The notes under the pieces were generated by a model. The model saw nothing but the letters and a program-made list of their open reading frames with translations, had not been told where the DNA came from and did not search any database. This document shows positions 1-7,258 of a DNA stretch of 16,689 nt, one piece after another. The position numbers and the translations under genes are program-made. The stretch covers positions 1 through 16,689 of the forward strand of contig JANOBJ010000201.1 in assembly GCA_031411575.1 (NCBI GenBank), written 5' to 3'. Positions within the stretch are counted from its first letter, which is position 1, and every line of letters starts with the position of its first letter. The DNA comes from JANOBJ01 sp031411575. Its GTDB lineage: Bacteria; Pseudomonadota; Gammaproteobacteria; Burkholderiales; Burkholderiaceae_C.

Positions 1-725
1 TCGGCCAGCAGGCGGCCGGTCTTGTGGCACTCGCAGTGGTACATGTCGCCCAGCTGCAGGGTGCGCTCGGGCACGCCGTGAAAGCTCATCACCAGCTGGT
101 CGGGCCGGCCGTGCGTTTGCCAGTAGGCGCGCACGCGCTGCGCCAGCGCCTCGATGTAGCCGGCGTGGTCGTGGTAGCGGTTGACAAAGCGCAGCTCGGG
201 GATGGCGCGGGTACGCTGGGCCCAGGCGTACACCGCGTCAAATACGCTGGCCGTGGTGGTGGCTGAATACTGCGGGTAGGCCGGCACGATCAGCACGCGG
301 GTCGCGCCGTCGGCCTTCAGCGCGTCCAGCTGAGAGGCGATCGACGGGTTGCCGTAGGTCATGCCGTAGCGCACCAGCACCGGGTGGCCGCGCTCACCCA
401 GCCAGCCGCGCAGCATCAGGGCCTGCTTCTCGGTCCAGACCTTCAGCGGCGAGCCCTCGGGCGTCCAGACGCTGGCGTACTTGGCGGCCGATTTGGCCGG
501 CCGCACCCGCAGGATGATGCCGTGCAGGATCAGCATCCAGAGCAGCTTGGGAATTTCCACCACCCGGCGATCGCTCAAAAACTGCGCGAGGTAGCTGCGC
601 AGGGCGGCGGCCGTGGGGGCATCGGGTGTGCCCAGGTTGCACAGCAGCACGGCGGTGCGTGGTGCCTGCCCATGGGAAAACGGGGGTTCGGGGGTGAAGG
701 GTGACGACAGCAGAGATTTGACCAT
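1..725 (-). CDS. hemH: Ferrochelatase, N-terminal part (truncated by window edge)
   Basis: Ferrochelatase inserts Fe2+ into protoporphyrin IX, the last step of protoheme synthesis. The first 241 codons are present; the C-terminal third lies beyond position 1. The N-terminal segment TAVLLCNLGTPDAP, the segment RYGMTYGNPSI, the VPAYPQYSATTTAS segment and the active-site-region motif MSFHGVPERT are all typical of HemH. The visible part ends in YHCECHKTGRLLA, characteristic of proteobacterial enzymes. The start is the ATG at 725-723; it gives a short Pro-rich leader before the conserved core. Its start overlaps the possible start of the divergent HAD gene, so its promoter must lie inside that gene. 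Family assignment is secure. Confidence 0.95.
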   Translation of the reverse strand, partial: MVKSLLSSPFTPEPPFSHGQAPRTAVLLCNLGTPDAPTAAALRSYLAQFLSDRRVVEIPKLLWMLILHGIILRVRPAKSAAKYASVWTPEGSPLKVWTEKQALMLRGWLGERGHPVLVRYGMTYGNPSIASQLDALKADGATRVLIVPAYPQYSATTTASVFDAVYAWAQRTRAIPELRFVNRYHDHAGYIEALAQRVRAYWQTHGRPDQLVMSFHGVPERTLQLGDMYHCECHKTGRLLA

Positions 726-744
726 GCGGTATTCTCCCGCACCT

Positions 745-1452
745 ATGTTCAATCTGGCATCCGTTCGGGCAATTTCACTGGATCTTGACGACACCCTGTG
801 GCCGATCTGGCCCACCATCGAGCGGGCGGAGGGCGCGCTGCACCACTGGCTGTGCGAGCATGCGCCGCGCACGGCGGCCCTGTATTCCACCCCGGCAGCG
901 CTGCGCGAGATCCGCAACCACATCGAGGCCAGCCGGCCCGACCTGGGCCATGACCTGAGCGCCATGCGCCGCGAATCGATCCGCCTGGCGCTGGACCGCT
1001 CGGGCGACAACCCGCAGTTGGCCGAGACCGCGTTCGAGGTGTTTTTTGCCGAGCGCCAGCGCGTGGAGCTGTATGACGACGCGCTGGCCGCGCTGGAATT
1101 CCTGAGTGCGCGTTACCCGCTGGTGGCGCTGTCCAACGGCAACGCCGACGTACACCGGGTCGGACTCGGGGGTTATTTCAAGGCGGCGTTCAGCGCGCGC
1201 GAGTTTGGTGTGGGCAAACCCGACCCGCGCATTTTTCACGCGGCGGCCGAAGCCGTGAACGTGCACCCGTCAGAAATGCTGCACGTGGGCGACGATGCTC
1301 ACCTGGACGGCGTGGGCGGGCTGAATGCCGGGATGCAGGTGGCCTGGGTCAACCGCACGGGCGCCTCTTGGACGCATGACCCGCAGGTGCCCCATGCCAC
1401 CGTGGCCGACTTGCACGCGCTGTGCCGACTGCTGGAGCCGGCCGTTCAATAA
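745..1452 (+). CDS. HAD-superfamily (subfamily IA) hydrolase
   Basis: Predicted soluble phosphatase of 235 residues. HAD motif I is DLDDT (Asp13 nucleophile, Asp15 acid/base), motif II is the Ser-Asn of ALSNGN (130-131), motif III is Lys158 in GVGKPDP, and motif IV is VGDDAHLD (Asp183/184/188). A helical cap lies between motifs I and II, as in subfamily IA. Such enzymes act on small phosphorylated metabolites; the substrate cannot be told from sequence. An in-frame ATG at 724 would add seven residues and its CATG is shared with the hemH start on the other strand; neither start has a clear ribosome binding site. The upstream extension to 613 lies inside hemH and was not used. It converges on the cupin gene. 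Confidence 0.88.
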   Translation: MFNLASVRAISLDLDDTLWPIWPTIERAEGALHHWLCEHAPRTAALYSTPAALREIRNHIEASRPDLGHDLSAMRRESIRLALDRSGDNPQLAETAFEVFFAERQRVELYDDALAALEFLSARYPLVALSNGNADVHRVGLGGYFKAAFSAREFGVGKPDPRIFHAAAEAVNVHPSEMLHVGDDAHLDGVGGLNAGMQVAWVNRTGASWTHDPQVPHATVADLHALCRLLEPAVQ

Positions 1453-1468
1453 GCCGGTAAGCCGGCTT
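1451..1468. terminator. Hairpin between convergent HAD and cupin genes
   Basis: Perfect 7-bp inverted repeat AAGCCGG (1451-1457) / CCGGCTT (1462-1468) with a 4-nt loop. It overlaps the stop codon of the HAD gene (1450-1452) and abuts the stop of the convergent cupin gene (1468-1470). No T-tract follows on either side, so it could block transcription from both directions but is not a textbook intrinsic terminator. Confidence 0.45.
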
Positions 1469-1764
1469 CAGGCCGACGCGGAAACCTGGTTGCGCCGCGC
1501 CACCCAGTAGGTGGCGCCTTCGCTGCCGTAGCGCTCGGCATGCGGCACGTCGCCGGCCAGCGCGAAGGTATCGCCCGGGCGCAGATGGCGGGTGTTGCCG
1601 TCCACCGTGAGCCACATCTCGCCCTGGGTGACAACCGCCCGCGCCGAGAAGGGGTGCGAGTGGGTGTCCAGCACGGTCAACGGCGCCCAGTTGCGTTCAA
1701 GCACCTCGTCAAAACCCTCGGCCAGGGCGTCGGTCTGGAATTGCTGGAAAGTGACAGTATTCAT
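1468..1764 (-). CDS. Small single-domain cupin protein
   Basis: Protein of 98 residues consisting of one cupin_2 barrel. Likely metal ligands are His35 and His37 in DTHSHPF and His75 in GDVPHAERY; the turn LRPGDTFALAGDVPH is the usual second cupin motif. The Glu of the first cupin motif is not evident (Ala-Arg-Ala follows HSHPFS). Proteins of this size are often annotated as cupins of unknown substrate. It is transcribed in the same direction as the TRAP operon but lies 74 bp downstream of dctM, so co-transcription is possible but unproven. Confidence 0.85.
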   Translation of the reverse strand: MNTVTFQQFQTDALAEGFDEVLERNWAPLTVLDTHSHPFSARAVVTQGEMWLTVDGNTRHLRPGDTFALAGDVPHAERYGSEGATYWVARRNQVSASA

Positions 1765-1838
1765 AGCGGCCCCAGTGCGTCAAACAGTGATATTCAACCA
1801 ACAGCATAGCCAGATTTCCCGCCGGTTGCTGCCCGGGC

Positions 1839-3164
1839 TCACCACCCGATGGCTTTGGGCAGCCAGGTGGCGATGGCCGGAAAGGCGAACACCAGCACGA
1901 TGCCCAGGATCTGCAGGCCCACGAACGGGATCACGCCGGTGTAGATGTGGCGCGTGGTGATCTCCGGCGGCGCCACCCCGCGCAGGAAAAACAGCGCCCA
2001 GCCGAACGGCGGCGTGAGGAACGAGGTCTGCAGGTTGACGGTGATCATCATGGCCAGCCACACCATGTCCACGCCCGCCGCCGCGAAGATCGGCAGGAAC
2101 AGCGGCACGGCGATGTAGCTGATCTCGATCCATTCGATGAAGAAGCCCAGCACGAAGATCAGTGCCATCAGGAACCAGATCGCGGTGTTGATGCCGCCGG
2201 GCAGGAAGGCGAACAGGTCTTCGATGAGTTTTTCTCCCTGCAGGCCGCGAAACGCCAGGCTGAACACCTGCGAGCAGATCAGGATAAACAGCACCATGGC
2301 CGAGATCCGTGTGGTGGTCTGCATCACGTCGCGCAGCACAGCCAGCGACAGGCGCCGCGCCAGCGCCACCACCAGGATGGAACCCAGCGCGCCCATCGAG
2401 GCGGCCTCGGTCGGCGCAGCCACGCCGCCAATGATCGAGCCGAGCACCGACAGCACCAGCGCCACGGGCGGTACCGCCACCTTGAGCACCCGCATCCACA
2501 GCTGCGCGCGGCTTACGCCGTCGCGCTCGGCCTGCGGCACGGGTGGCATCGAATCGGGCTTGAGCACGCCGTAGAGCACGATCCAGCCCACGTACAGCCC
2601 CGCCAGCATCAGCCCGGGCAGCACCGCTGCCGCAAACAGCGTGCCGACCGACAGCTGCATGATGTCGGACAGCAGGATCAACACCAGGCTGGGCGGGATG
2701 ATCTGGCCCAGCGTGCCCGAGGCGCAGATGGCGCCGCACGAGATGGCCGGGTCGTAGCCGCGCCGCAGCAACGTGGGCAGCGTCAGCAGCCCCAGCGTGA
2801 TGACGGTGGCGCCGACGATGCCGGTGGTGGCGCCCATCAGCACGCCCACGCCGATGATCCCCAGCGCCATGCCGCCGCGCAGCCCGCCGGCCAGGTGCCC
2901 GATCACGTCCAGCAGGTCTTCGGCCAGGCGCGATTTCTCCAGCATCACGCCCATGAAGACGAACAGCGGGATCGCCAGCCACTGGTAGTTGGCCACCACG
3001 CCGTAGATGCGCGCGGGCAGCAGGTTGAACAGCGACTCGCCAAACCCCATGAAGCCGAAGATGAAGCCGCTGGCCGCCAGCGTGATGCCGACCGGAATAC
3101 CCGCCATCAGCATGCCGAAGAAGCCGATCAACAGGCCGATCGCCAACCATTCGTTCAGGCTCAT
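1839..3164 (-). CDS. dctM: TRAP transporter large permease subunit (DctM family)
   Basis: Integral membrane subunit, 441 residues, that with the small subunit forms the Na+-coupled channel of a tripartite ATP-independent periplasmic transporter. Nearly the whole protein is hydrophobic helices, starting SLNEWLAIGLLIGFFGMLMA and containing the conserved GIIGVGVLMGATTGIVGATV and ASGTLGQIIPPSLVLILL segments typical of DctM. Length matches the family (about 420-440). Its ATG overlaps the stop of dctQ by 4 nt (ATGA at 3161-3164), indicating translational coupling. Last gene of dctP-dctQ-dctM. A longer overlapping minus-strand reading frame (1780-3258) is a frame shadow. Confidence 0.95.
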   Translation of the reverse strand: MSLNEWLAIGLLIGFFGMLMAGIPVGITLAASGFIFGFMGFGESLFNLLPARIYGVVANYQWLAIPLFVFMGVMLEKSRLAEDLLDVIGHLAGGLRGGMALGIIGVGVLMGATTGIVGATVITLGLLTLPTLLRRGYDPAISCGAICASGTLGQIIPPSLVLILLSDIMQLSVGTLFAAAVLPGLMLAGLYVGWIVLYGVLKPDSMPPVPQAERDGVSRAQLWMRVLKVAVPPVALVLSVLGSIIGGVAAPTEAASMGALGSILVVALARRLSLAVLRDVMQTTTRISAMVLFILICSQVFSLAFRGLQGEKLIEDLFAFLPGGINTAIWFLMALIFVLGFFIEWIEISYIAVPLFLPIFAAAGVDMVWLAMMITVNLQTSFLTPPFGWALFFLRGVAPPEITTRHIYTGVIPFVGLQILGIVLVFAFPAIATWLPKAIGW

Positions 3165-3733
3165 GGCCGCTGCTCCGGAAGCGGTGGCTCGGCCTGGCCC
3201 GCCAGCCGCAGCGCGGCGCGCACGCCCTGCGCGGCGGCCTGCAGGCCGAACAGCGCAAACCCCAGCGGGATCAGTGCCTTGAGCATCCAGCGGCGGGGGA
3301 GGCCGCCCGGGTCGGACGAGATTTCATTGATCGCGTAGGACTGGTTCACGAACTCGATGGAATAGCGGATCACCAGCGCCGCCATGGCCACCGCCAGCAG
3401 CGACGACAGCAGGTCGATGGCGGCCTGGCCGCGCGGCGTGTAGCGCGCGTAAAACACGTCCACCCGCACATGCTCGCCCTTTTGCAGCGCGTAGGTCATG
3501 CCCGCCAGCACCAGCGGCGCCAGCAGGTGCCATTCGAGTTCCTGGGCCCAGACCGAGCCGATGCTGAACGCGTACCGCAGCAGCACGTTCATGGCCATCA
3601 GCACCACGATGGCCAGCGTGAGCCAGGCCGCCGTGCGTCCGGTCAGGTCCACCAGCCGGTCGATCATCATCACGAAGGTGCGCGGCAGCGCACCCCCGGC
3701 CGGCTGGCCGCCGACGGGAGGAGGGGTACCCAT
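3161..3733 (-). CDS. dctQ: TRAP transporter small permease subunit (DctQ family)
   Basis: Small membrane subunit, 190 residues, with four predicted transmembrane helices (around TAAWLTLAIVVLMAMNVLLRY, LLAPLVLAGMTYALQ, LLSSLLAVAMAALVIRY and ALIPLGFALFGLQA). The Q-E-L-E-W motif after helix 1 and the G-E-H-V-R-V-D segment are hallmarks of DctQ. The start at 3733 gives a 21-residue Gly/Pro-rich leader; starting at either internal Met at 3670 or 3667 (MMIDRLVDLTG) would fit family length better, and no clear ribosome binding site decides between them. It begins 7 nt after dctP and overlaps dctM by 4 nt. Confidence 0.9.
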   Translation of the reverse strand: MGTPPPVGGQPAGGALPRTFVMMIDRLVDLTGRTAAWLTLAIVVLMAMNVLLRYAFSIGSVWAQELEWHLLAPLVLAGMTYALQKGEHVRVDVFYARYTPRGQAAIDLLSSLLAVAMAALVIRYSIEFVNQSYAINEISSDPGGLPRRWMLKALIPLGFALFGLQAAAQGVRAALRLAGQAEPPLPEQRP

Positions 3734-3740
3734 GGCGGGG

Positions 3741-4844
3741 TCAGGCCGTCAGGACCTTGTCGTGGTACGGGCCTTCGCTGTAGGCCGCCCACGCGTCGTA
3801 CTTCTTCTTGTATGCCATGTAGGAGTCGTGCACCTTTTTGGTCATCGCATCCTTGGCCACGGCCTCGGCCAGCACCTGATTGGTGACTTCGCGCAGCTTC
3901 TTGAGCACCTCGTCGGGCAGCGGCTTGGCGATCACGCCCTGGTTCTTGATCAGGTCTTCCATCGCGTCGGCGTTGTTGCGCTGGCACCAGGCCTCGCTGA
4001 TCACGTTGCAGGCGGCAGCGGCGTTTTCCACCACGGCCTGCAGGTCCTTGGGCAGCTTGTCCCAGGCGGCCTTGTTGATCAGCAGCTCGGACACCGTGGC
4101 GCCCTCGTGCCAGCCGGTGGTGTAGTAGTACTTGGCAGCCTTGTGCAGGCCCAGCTTGCGGTCCTGGAACGGGCCGACGAACTCGGCGGCGTCGATCACG
4201 CCGCGCTCCAGTGCCGGGAAAATCTCGCCGCCGGGCAGCAGCTTCACATCCACACCCAGCGCCGCGTACACGCGGCCAGCCAGTCCGGGGATGCGCATCT
4301 TCAGGCCCTTGAGGTCGGCGCTCGATTTGATCTCCTTCTTGAACCAGCCGGTCATCTGCACGCCGGTGTTGCCAGCGGCGAACGCCTTCATGCCAAACGG
4401 CGCGTAGACCTCGTCCCACAGTGCCTGACCGCCGCCGTCGTACAGCCAGCCGTTGATGCCCTGGAAATTCAGGCCGAACGGCACGGCGGTGAAGTACTGC
4501 GCGGCAAAGGTCTTGCCGGTCCAGAAGTAGCTGTTGGCGTGGTTCATCTCCACCGTACCGGCGCGCACCGCGTCAAAGCCTTCGAGCGCGGGGATCAGCT
4601 CGCCGGCGCCGAACACCTGGATTTTCAGGCGCCCGCCCGACATCGCGTCGATACGCCTGGCCAGATCGGTCGCGCTGCCAGGGCCGTCCATGTAGAACGG
4701 CGAGCCCTTGCCGTAGGCGCTGGTCATCTTCCAGCTGAACGTCTGCTGGGCGCTGGCGACGGACGGAAAGCCAAGTGCTCCGGCGGCGGTGGCCGCAGCA
4801 ACCGGGCCCTGCGTCAACAGTCGGCGTCGTGTGGTGGGGGTCAT
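3741..4844 (-). CDS. dctP: TRAP transporter periplasmic substrate-binding protein (DctP family, TakP-like)
   Basis: Periplasmic binding protein, 367 residues. The N terminus has a twin-arginine-like signal (TRRRLLTQG, then a hydrophobic run, predicted cleavage after Ala-Ser-Ala near residue 32). The body shows DctP features: MRIPGLAGRVYAALGVDV, the GGEIFPALERGVIDAAEFVG segment with the conserved Arg, and GPFQDRKLGLHKAAKYYY. The last two resemble TakP of Rhodobacter sphaeroides, which binds 2-oxo acids such as pyruvate, so a 2-oxo acid or related monocarboxylate ligand is the best guess from memory of that family. A GAGGA ribosome binding site lies 7-8 nt upstream of the ATG. A sigma-54 type promoter lies about 100 bp upstream. 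Confidence 0.93.
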   Translation of the reverse strand: MTPTTRRRLLTQGPVAAATAAGALGFPSVASAQQTFSWKMTSAYGKGSPFYMDGPGSATDLARRIDAMSGGRLKIQVFGAGELIPALEGFDAVRAGTVEMNHANSYFWTGKTFAAQYFTAVPFGLNFQGINGWLYDGGGQALWDEVYAPFGMKAFAAGNTGVQMTGWFKKEIKSSADLKGLKMRIPGLAGRVYAALGVDVKLLPGGEIFPALERGVIDAAEFVGPFQDRKLGLHKAAKYYYTTGWHEGATVSELLINKAAWDKLPKDLQAVVENAAAACNVISEAWCQRNNADAMEDLIKNQGVIAKPLPDEVLKKLREVTNQVLAEAVAKDAMTKKVHDSYMAYKKKYDAWAAYSEGPYHDKVLTA

Positions 4845-4942
4845 GCGATCTTCCTCGTTCTGGGTGATGGGGCTGACGACGTGGCGGCCGTCCCCACACC
4901 TTCAGAAAAAGCAAGCGGCGACGGACTGCCGGTCAGTTGGCA

Positions 4943-4958
4943 TGCAAACTGTGTGCCA
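4943..4958 (-). promoter_or_regulatory. Predicted sigma-54 (-24/-12) promoter of the TRAP operon
   Basis: Reading the minus strand from 4958 to 4943 gives TGGCACACAGTTTGCA. This fits the sigma-54 consensus TGGCACG-N4-TTGCW at every position except one (A for the seventh-position G), with exact GG-to-GC spacing. It would start transcription near 4930, leaving a leader of about 85 nt before dctP, which has its own GAGGA site. C4-dicarboxylate transport genes are classic sigma-54 targets. No activator gene (DctD-like) is in the window. Confidence 0.6.
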
Positions 4959-4996
4959 CGCGACCCGTGGCCGGCCGCCGGCCCGCTCAGACCGCC

Positions 4997-5044
4997 CTCA
5001 GGCCCCGCTCAGGCCCCGCTCAGGCCGGCAGCCGGCAGCCGGCA
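4997..5044. repeat. Two short tandem repeats at the 3' end of the TetR gene
   Basis: CTCAGGCCCCG occurs twice back to back (4997-5007, 5008-5018) with a partial third copy from 5019, followed by three exact copies of GCCGGCA (5024-5030, 5031-5037, 5038-5044). The TetR stop codon (5009-5011 on the minus strand) lies in the second copy, so repeat-number changes would alter the C-terminal tail of that regulator. Confidence 0.8.
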
Positions 5045-5620
5045 GAGGCTGGCCGCCTGCCGAACCGCGAGCCGGAACGGCGCGATCGACTGGTGGGTGT
5101 GGCTCAGGATCGAGCCGCCTTCGAGCAGCATCACCACCGACAGCGCGGTGTCGTGCGCGGCAGCGGCGGCAAAGCCGTCGGCCAGCAGGCGTTCCTGCAA
5201 GGTCGCCACCATGCGGTCATAGGCCTCGGCCAGCGCCGCGCCGAGCAGCGGCGAGGCGGTGCGCTCGGCCACAAAGCCGGAGAACAGCGCGCAGATCTCG
5301 TGGTGGGTTTTCTCCAATACCAGCGCCATCTGCGCGCCGGCCTGCAGCACCTGGGCCTCGGTGCTCTGCGCCGGCATGGCGGTGAAGACATCGATCAGCC
5401 CGCGCGTCATGGTTTGGATCACCGCCACGCCAACGCTTTCCTTGCCGCCCGGAAAGTGGTGGTACATCGAACCCTTGGGCGCCTGAGCCACCTCCAGTAT
5501 TTCGGTGATGCCCACGCCGTGGTAGCCACGCTTGCGAAACAGGTGCAGCGCCGCGCGCAGGATGCGCTCGCGTGTGTCGCGGGCAGGGGGCGGGGCGGTG
5601 TCAAACGGCGGCGGTGTCAT
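5009..5620 (-). CDS. TetR/AcrR family transcriptional regulator
   Basis: Regulator of 203 residues. The N-terminal helix-turn-helix is at about residues 16-62: RERILRAALHLFRKRGYHGV, then GITEILEVAQAPKGSMYHHF with the recognition-helix signature, then PGGKESV. The C-terminal ligand domain looks like the LmrA/YxaF-type (Lys-Gly-Ser-Met-Tyr-His-His-Phe and a mostly helical rest), but the effector is unknown. It is divergent from the alpha/beta hydrolase, with a TetR-type palindrome between them; repression of both genes is the simple model. The C-terminal tail (LPAAGLSGA) is encoded by the tandem repeats noted at 4997-5044. Confidence 0.92.
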   Translation of the reverse strand: MTPPPFDTAPPPARDTRERILRAALHLFRKRGYHGVGITEILEVAQAPKGSMYHHFPGGKESVGVAVIQTMTRGLIDVFTAMPAQSTEAQVLQAGAQMALVLEKTHHEICALFSGFVAERTASPLLGAALAEAYDRMVATLQERLLADGFAAAAAHDTALSVVMLLEGGSILSHTHQSIAPFRLAVRQAASLCRLPAAGLSGA

Positions 5621-5649
5621 GGTGGCGACATCATAGGACGGAAAAGTAA

Positions 5650-5665
5650 TAGACCGACCGGTCTA
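5650..5665. promoter_or_regulatory. TetR-type operator between tetR and hydrolase gene
   Basis: TAGACCGACCGGTCTA has 6-bp inverted arms (TAGACC/GGTCTA) around a 4-nt centre and resembles known operators of LmrA/YxaF/QacR-like TetR proteins. On the plus strand its left arm TAGACC can act as a -35 (4 of 6 matches), 18 bp before an extended -10, TGCTAGGAT (5671-5679), so binding would block the hydrolase promoter. Both divergent genes begin within 65 bp. Confidence 0.7.
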
Positions 5666-5725
5666 GAGACTGCTAGGATGCGCTCCATCCGCTCCCGCAG
5701 TGCCGCTTTTCCCAGGAGTTTCGCC

Positions 5726-6691
5726 ATGACCATCCCCCCTGCCATCCCCACCGCCGCGCTGTCGCCCGCGCGCGGGCCCAGCGCGCGGGCTGCGCAAGAA
5801 ACCGCCTCCGCCGCCACCGACATCGAACTCACCACCGCCGACGGTGTGCGCCTGGCCGCCACGCACTACGCCGCGCCCGGCAACCGCTTCGTGGTGATGG
5901 CCAGCGCCACCGCCGTGCCACGCGGCTTTTACCGCCGGCTGGCCGAATACCTTCAGGCGCGCCAGATCAACGTGGTCACCACCGACTACCGCGGCATCGG
6001 CGAATCGCGCCGCGAGCCGCTCAAGGGCTTCGAGATGGACTACGCCGACTGGTCGCGCCACGACCTGGCCGCCGCCGTCGACTACTGCCTGGCGCGCGGC
6101 CCGACCTGGCTGGTGGGCCACAGCCTGGCCGCGCACGCCATCGGCCAGTTGCCGCGCCCCAACGCGCTGCAGGCCGCCATCGTGTACGGCGGCGGCGCCG
6201 GCTGGCACGGCTGGATGCCGTGGCTGGAGAGCTGGCGCGCACGATTCATGTGGCACGTGGTCGGCCCGGTCACCACCCGGCTCTACGGCTACCACCCCAT
6301 GAGCAAGTTCGGCATGGGCGAAGACCTGCCGATCGGCGTGTACTGCGACTGGAAGCGCTGGTGCCAGTACCCGCGCTACTTCTTCGACGACCCCGGCGCG
6401 CAGGCCATCACCCGGCGCTTTGCCGAGGTCACCATCCCGCTGGCCGCCGTCAACAGCACCGACGACCTGTGGGCCATGCCGGCCTCGCGCGACGCCTTCA
6501 TGGCGGGCTACAGCGGCACCACGGTGCAGCGCATTGACCTGCATCCCGCCGAACTCGGCGTGCCGCAGATTGGCCACATGGGCTACTTCCGGCCGGCCGT
6601 CGGCGAGCGCCTGTGGCCGCGGCTGCTGGAATGGCTGCAAAGCCATGGTTTGGAGACAAATCGGCCTGAGGTCCGCTCCATTCGGTCATAG
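5726..6691 (+). CDS. Alpha/beta hydrolase (COG4757-like predicted esterase)
   Basis: Predicted serine hydrolase of 321 residues. The nucleophile elbow is WLVGHSLAAHA (the usual G-x-S-x-G ends in Ala), the candidate acid is Asp in AVNSTDDLWAMP, and the His is in QIGHMGYFRP; VVTTDYRGIGESR before the elbow is a typical strand-loop. The pattern resembles the predicted hydrolase group COG4757; no substrate is known to me. The chosen ATG at 5726 has an AGGAG site 9 nt upstream; an in-frame ATG at 5679 lacks one. The gene diverges from the TetR regulator and is probably its target. The stop codon (6689-6691) lies inside a dispersed repeat, so the last few residues may be repeat-derived. Confidence 0.88.
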   Translation: MTIPPAIPTAALSPARGPSARAAQETASAATDIELTTADGVRLAATHYAAPGNRFVVMASATAVPRGFYRRLAEYLQARQINVVTTDYRGIGESRREPLKGFEMDYADWSRHDLAAAVDYCLARGPTWLVGHSLAAHAIGQLPRPNALQAAIVYGGGAGWHGWMPWLESWRARFMWHVVGPVTTRLYGYHPMSKFGMGEDLPIGVYCDWKRWCQYPRYFFDDPGAQAITRRFAEVTIPLAAVNSTDDLWAMPASRDAFMAGYSGTTVQRIDLHPAELGVPQIGHMGYFRPAVGERLWPRLLEWLQSHGLETNRPEVRSIRS

Positions 6692-6705
6692 TTTGCTATA
6701 AATAG
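6685..6705 (+). repeat. Dispersed GTCATAGTTTGCTAT element, copy 1
   Basis: GTCATAGTTTGCTAT at 6685-6699 is identical over 15 bp to copy 2 at 8236-8250 and is followed by AAATAGAG. It supplies the stop codon of the hydrolase gene. Together with copy 2 it brackets the mercury module as a direct repeat. Confidence 0.75.
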
Positions 6706-6769
6706 AGTAGTGTCCTGTCAGGCGGATCGCCGCGCTTGGCGGGCTGCTCCGGCGCACCGGGCAGGCCCG

Positions 6770-7216
6770 TCAAGCCGCTTCGTGCAGTGACGCGATCAGC
6801 GGGCAACTCACCTGTCCGGCACCAGCCGCGCAGCGTCCGACCATGTCGGCCAGCGCTGTCTCCATGCGCGCCAGATCGGCAAGCCGCTCGCGCACGTCGG
6901 CCAGTTTGCGCTCGGCGATCACGCGTGCCAATGCGCAATTCGTGCCGTCCTCCAGCTCGAGCAGTTCGGCGACCTCGTCCAGCGAGAACCCGATGCGCTG
7001 CGCCGCCTTGATGAAGCGCACCCGCGACACCTCGGCCGCGCCATAGCGGCGAATGCCACCGCGGGGCCGCTCCGGCTCGGGCAGCAGGTCGCGGCGCTGG
7101 TAGAAGCGGATGGTCTCGACATGGACACCGGCCATGGCGGCCAGCGCGCCGATGGTGAGGCCCGGCGCGAGCGCGTCCGTGGGTGCAGGGGTAACGGTAT
7201 TCGGCAGGGCGTTCAT
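6770..7216 (-). CDS. merR: Mercury-responsive MerR regulator
   Basis: MerR represses and, with Hg2+, activates the mer promoter by untwisting its long spacer. The protein is 148 residues from the ATG at 7216. The winged helix starts LTIGALAAMAGVHVETIRFY; the Hg2+ ligands are Cys94, Cys129 and Cys138, with the same spacing (35 and 9 residues) as Cys82/117/126 of Tn501 MerR, and the last sits in the diagnostic SCPLIASL tail. A TTG-initiated extension to 7237 would run into the operator and was rejected. The gene is divergent from merT, with 42 bp between the start codons holding the mer operator. Presence of all three cysteines argues for a functional Hg sensor rather than another MerR subtype. 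Confidence 0.96.
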   Translation of the reverse strand: MNALPNTVTPAPTDALAPGLTIGALAAMAGVHVETIRFYQRRDLLPEPERPRGGIRRYGAAEVSRVRFIKAAQRIGFSLDEVAELLELEDGTNCALARVIAERKLADVRERLADLARMETALADMVGRCAAGAGQVSCPLIASLHEAA

Positions 7217-7221
7217 GTGGC

Positions 7222-7252
7222 TTGACTCCGTACTCAAGTACGGCAGTAAGCT
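7222..7252 (+). promoter_or_regulatory. mer operator/promoter with 19-bp spacer
   Basis: -35 TTGACT (7222-7227), a 19-bp spacer, and -10 TAAGCT (7247-7252). The spacer holds the dyad CCGTAC-TCAA-GTACGG (7228-7243). This reproduces the Tn501/Tn21 merT promoter, where the overlong spacer makes activation depend on MerR-Hg. The merT ATG follows 6 nt after the -10, so the transcript leader is very short. Confidence 0.9.
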
Positions 7253-7258
7253 TACCCC

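Noticed and set aside
1780..3258. Minus-strand 492-residue reading frame
   Set aside because: Arg/Ala/Gly/His-rich shadow frame of dctM; the overlapping 441-residue frame has clear TRAP transporter features.
3498..5222. Plus-strand 574-residue reading frame
   Set aside because: Antisense shadow of dctP, dctQ and tetR, with no recognisable domain.
6712..6745. Terminal inverted repeat of a Tn21/Tn501-like transposon beside merR
   Set aside because: No sequence resembling the 38-bp ends, no matching inverted copy after the last mer gene, and no transposase or resolvase in the window.
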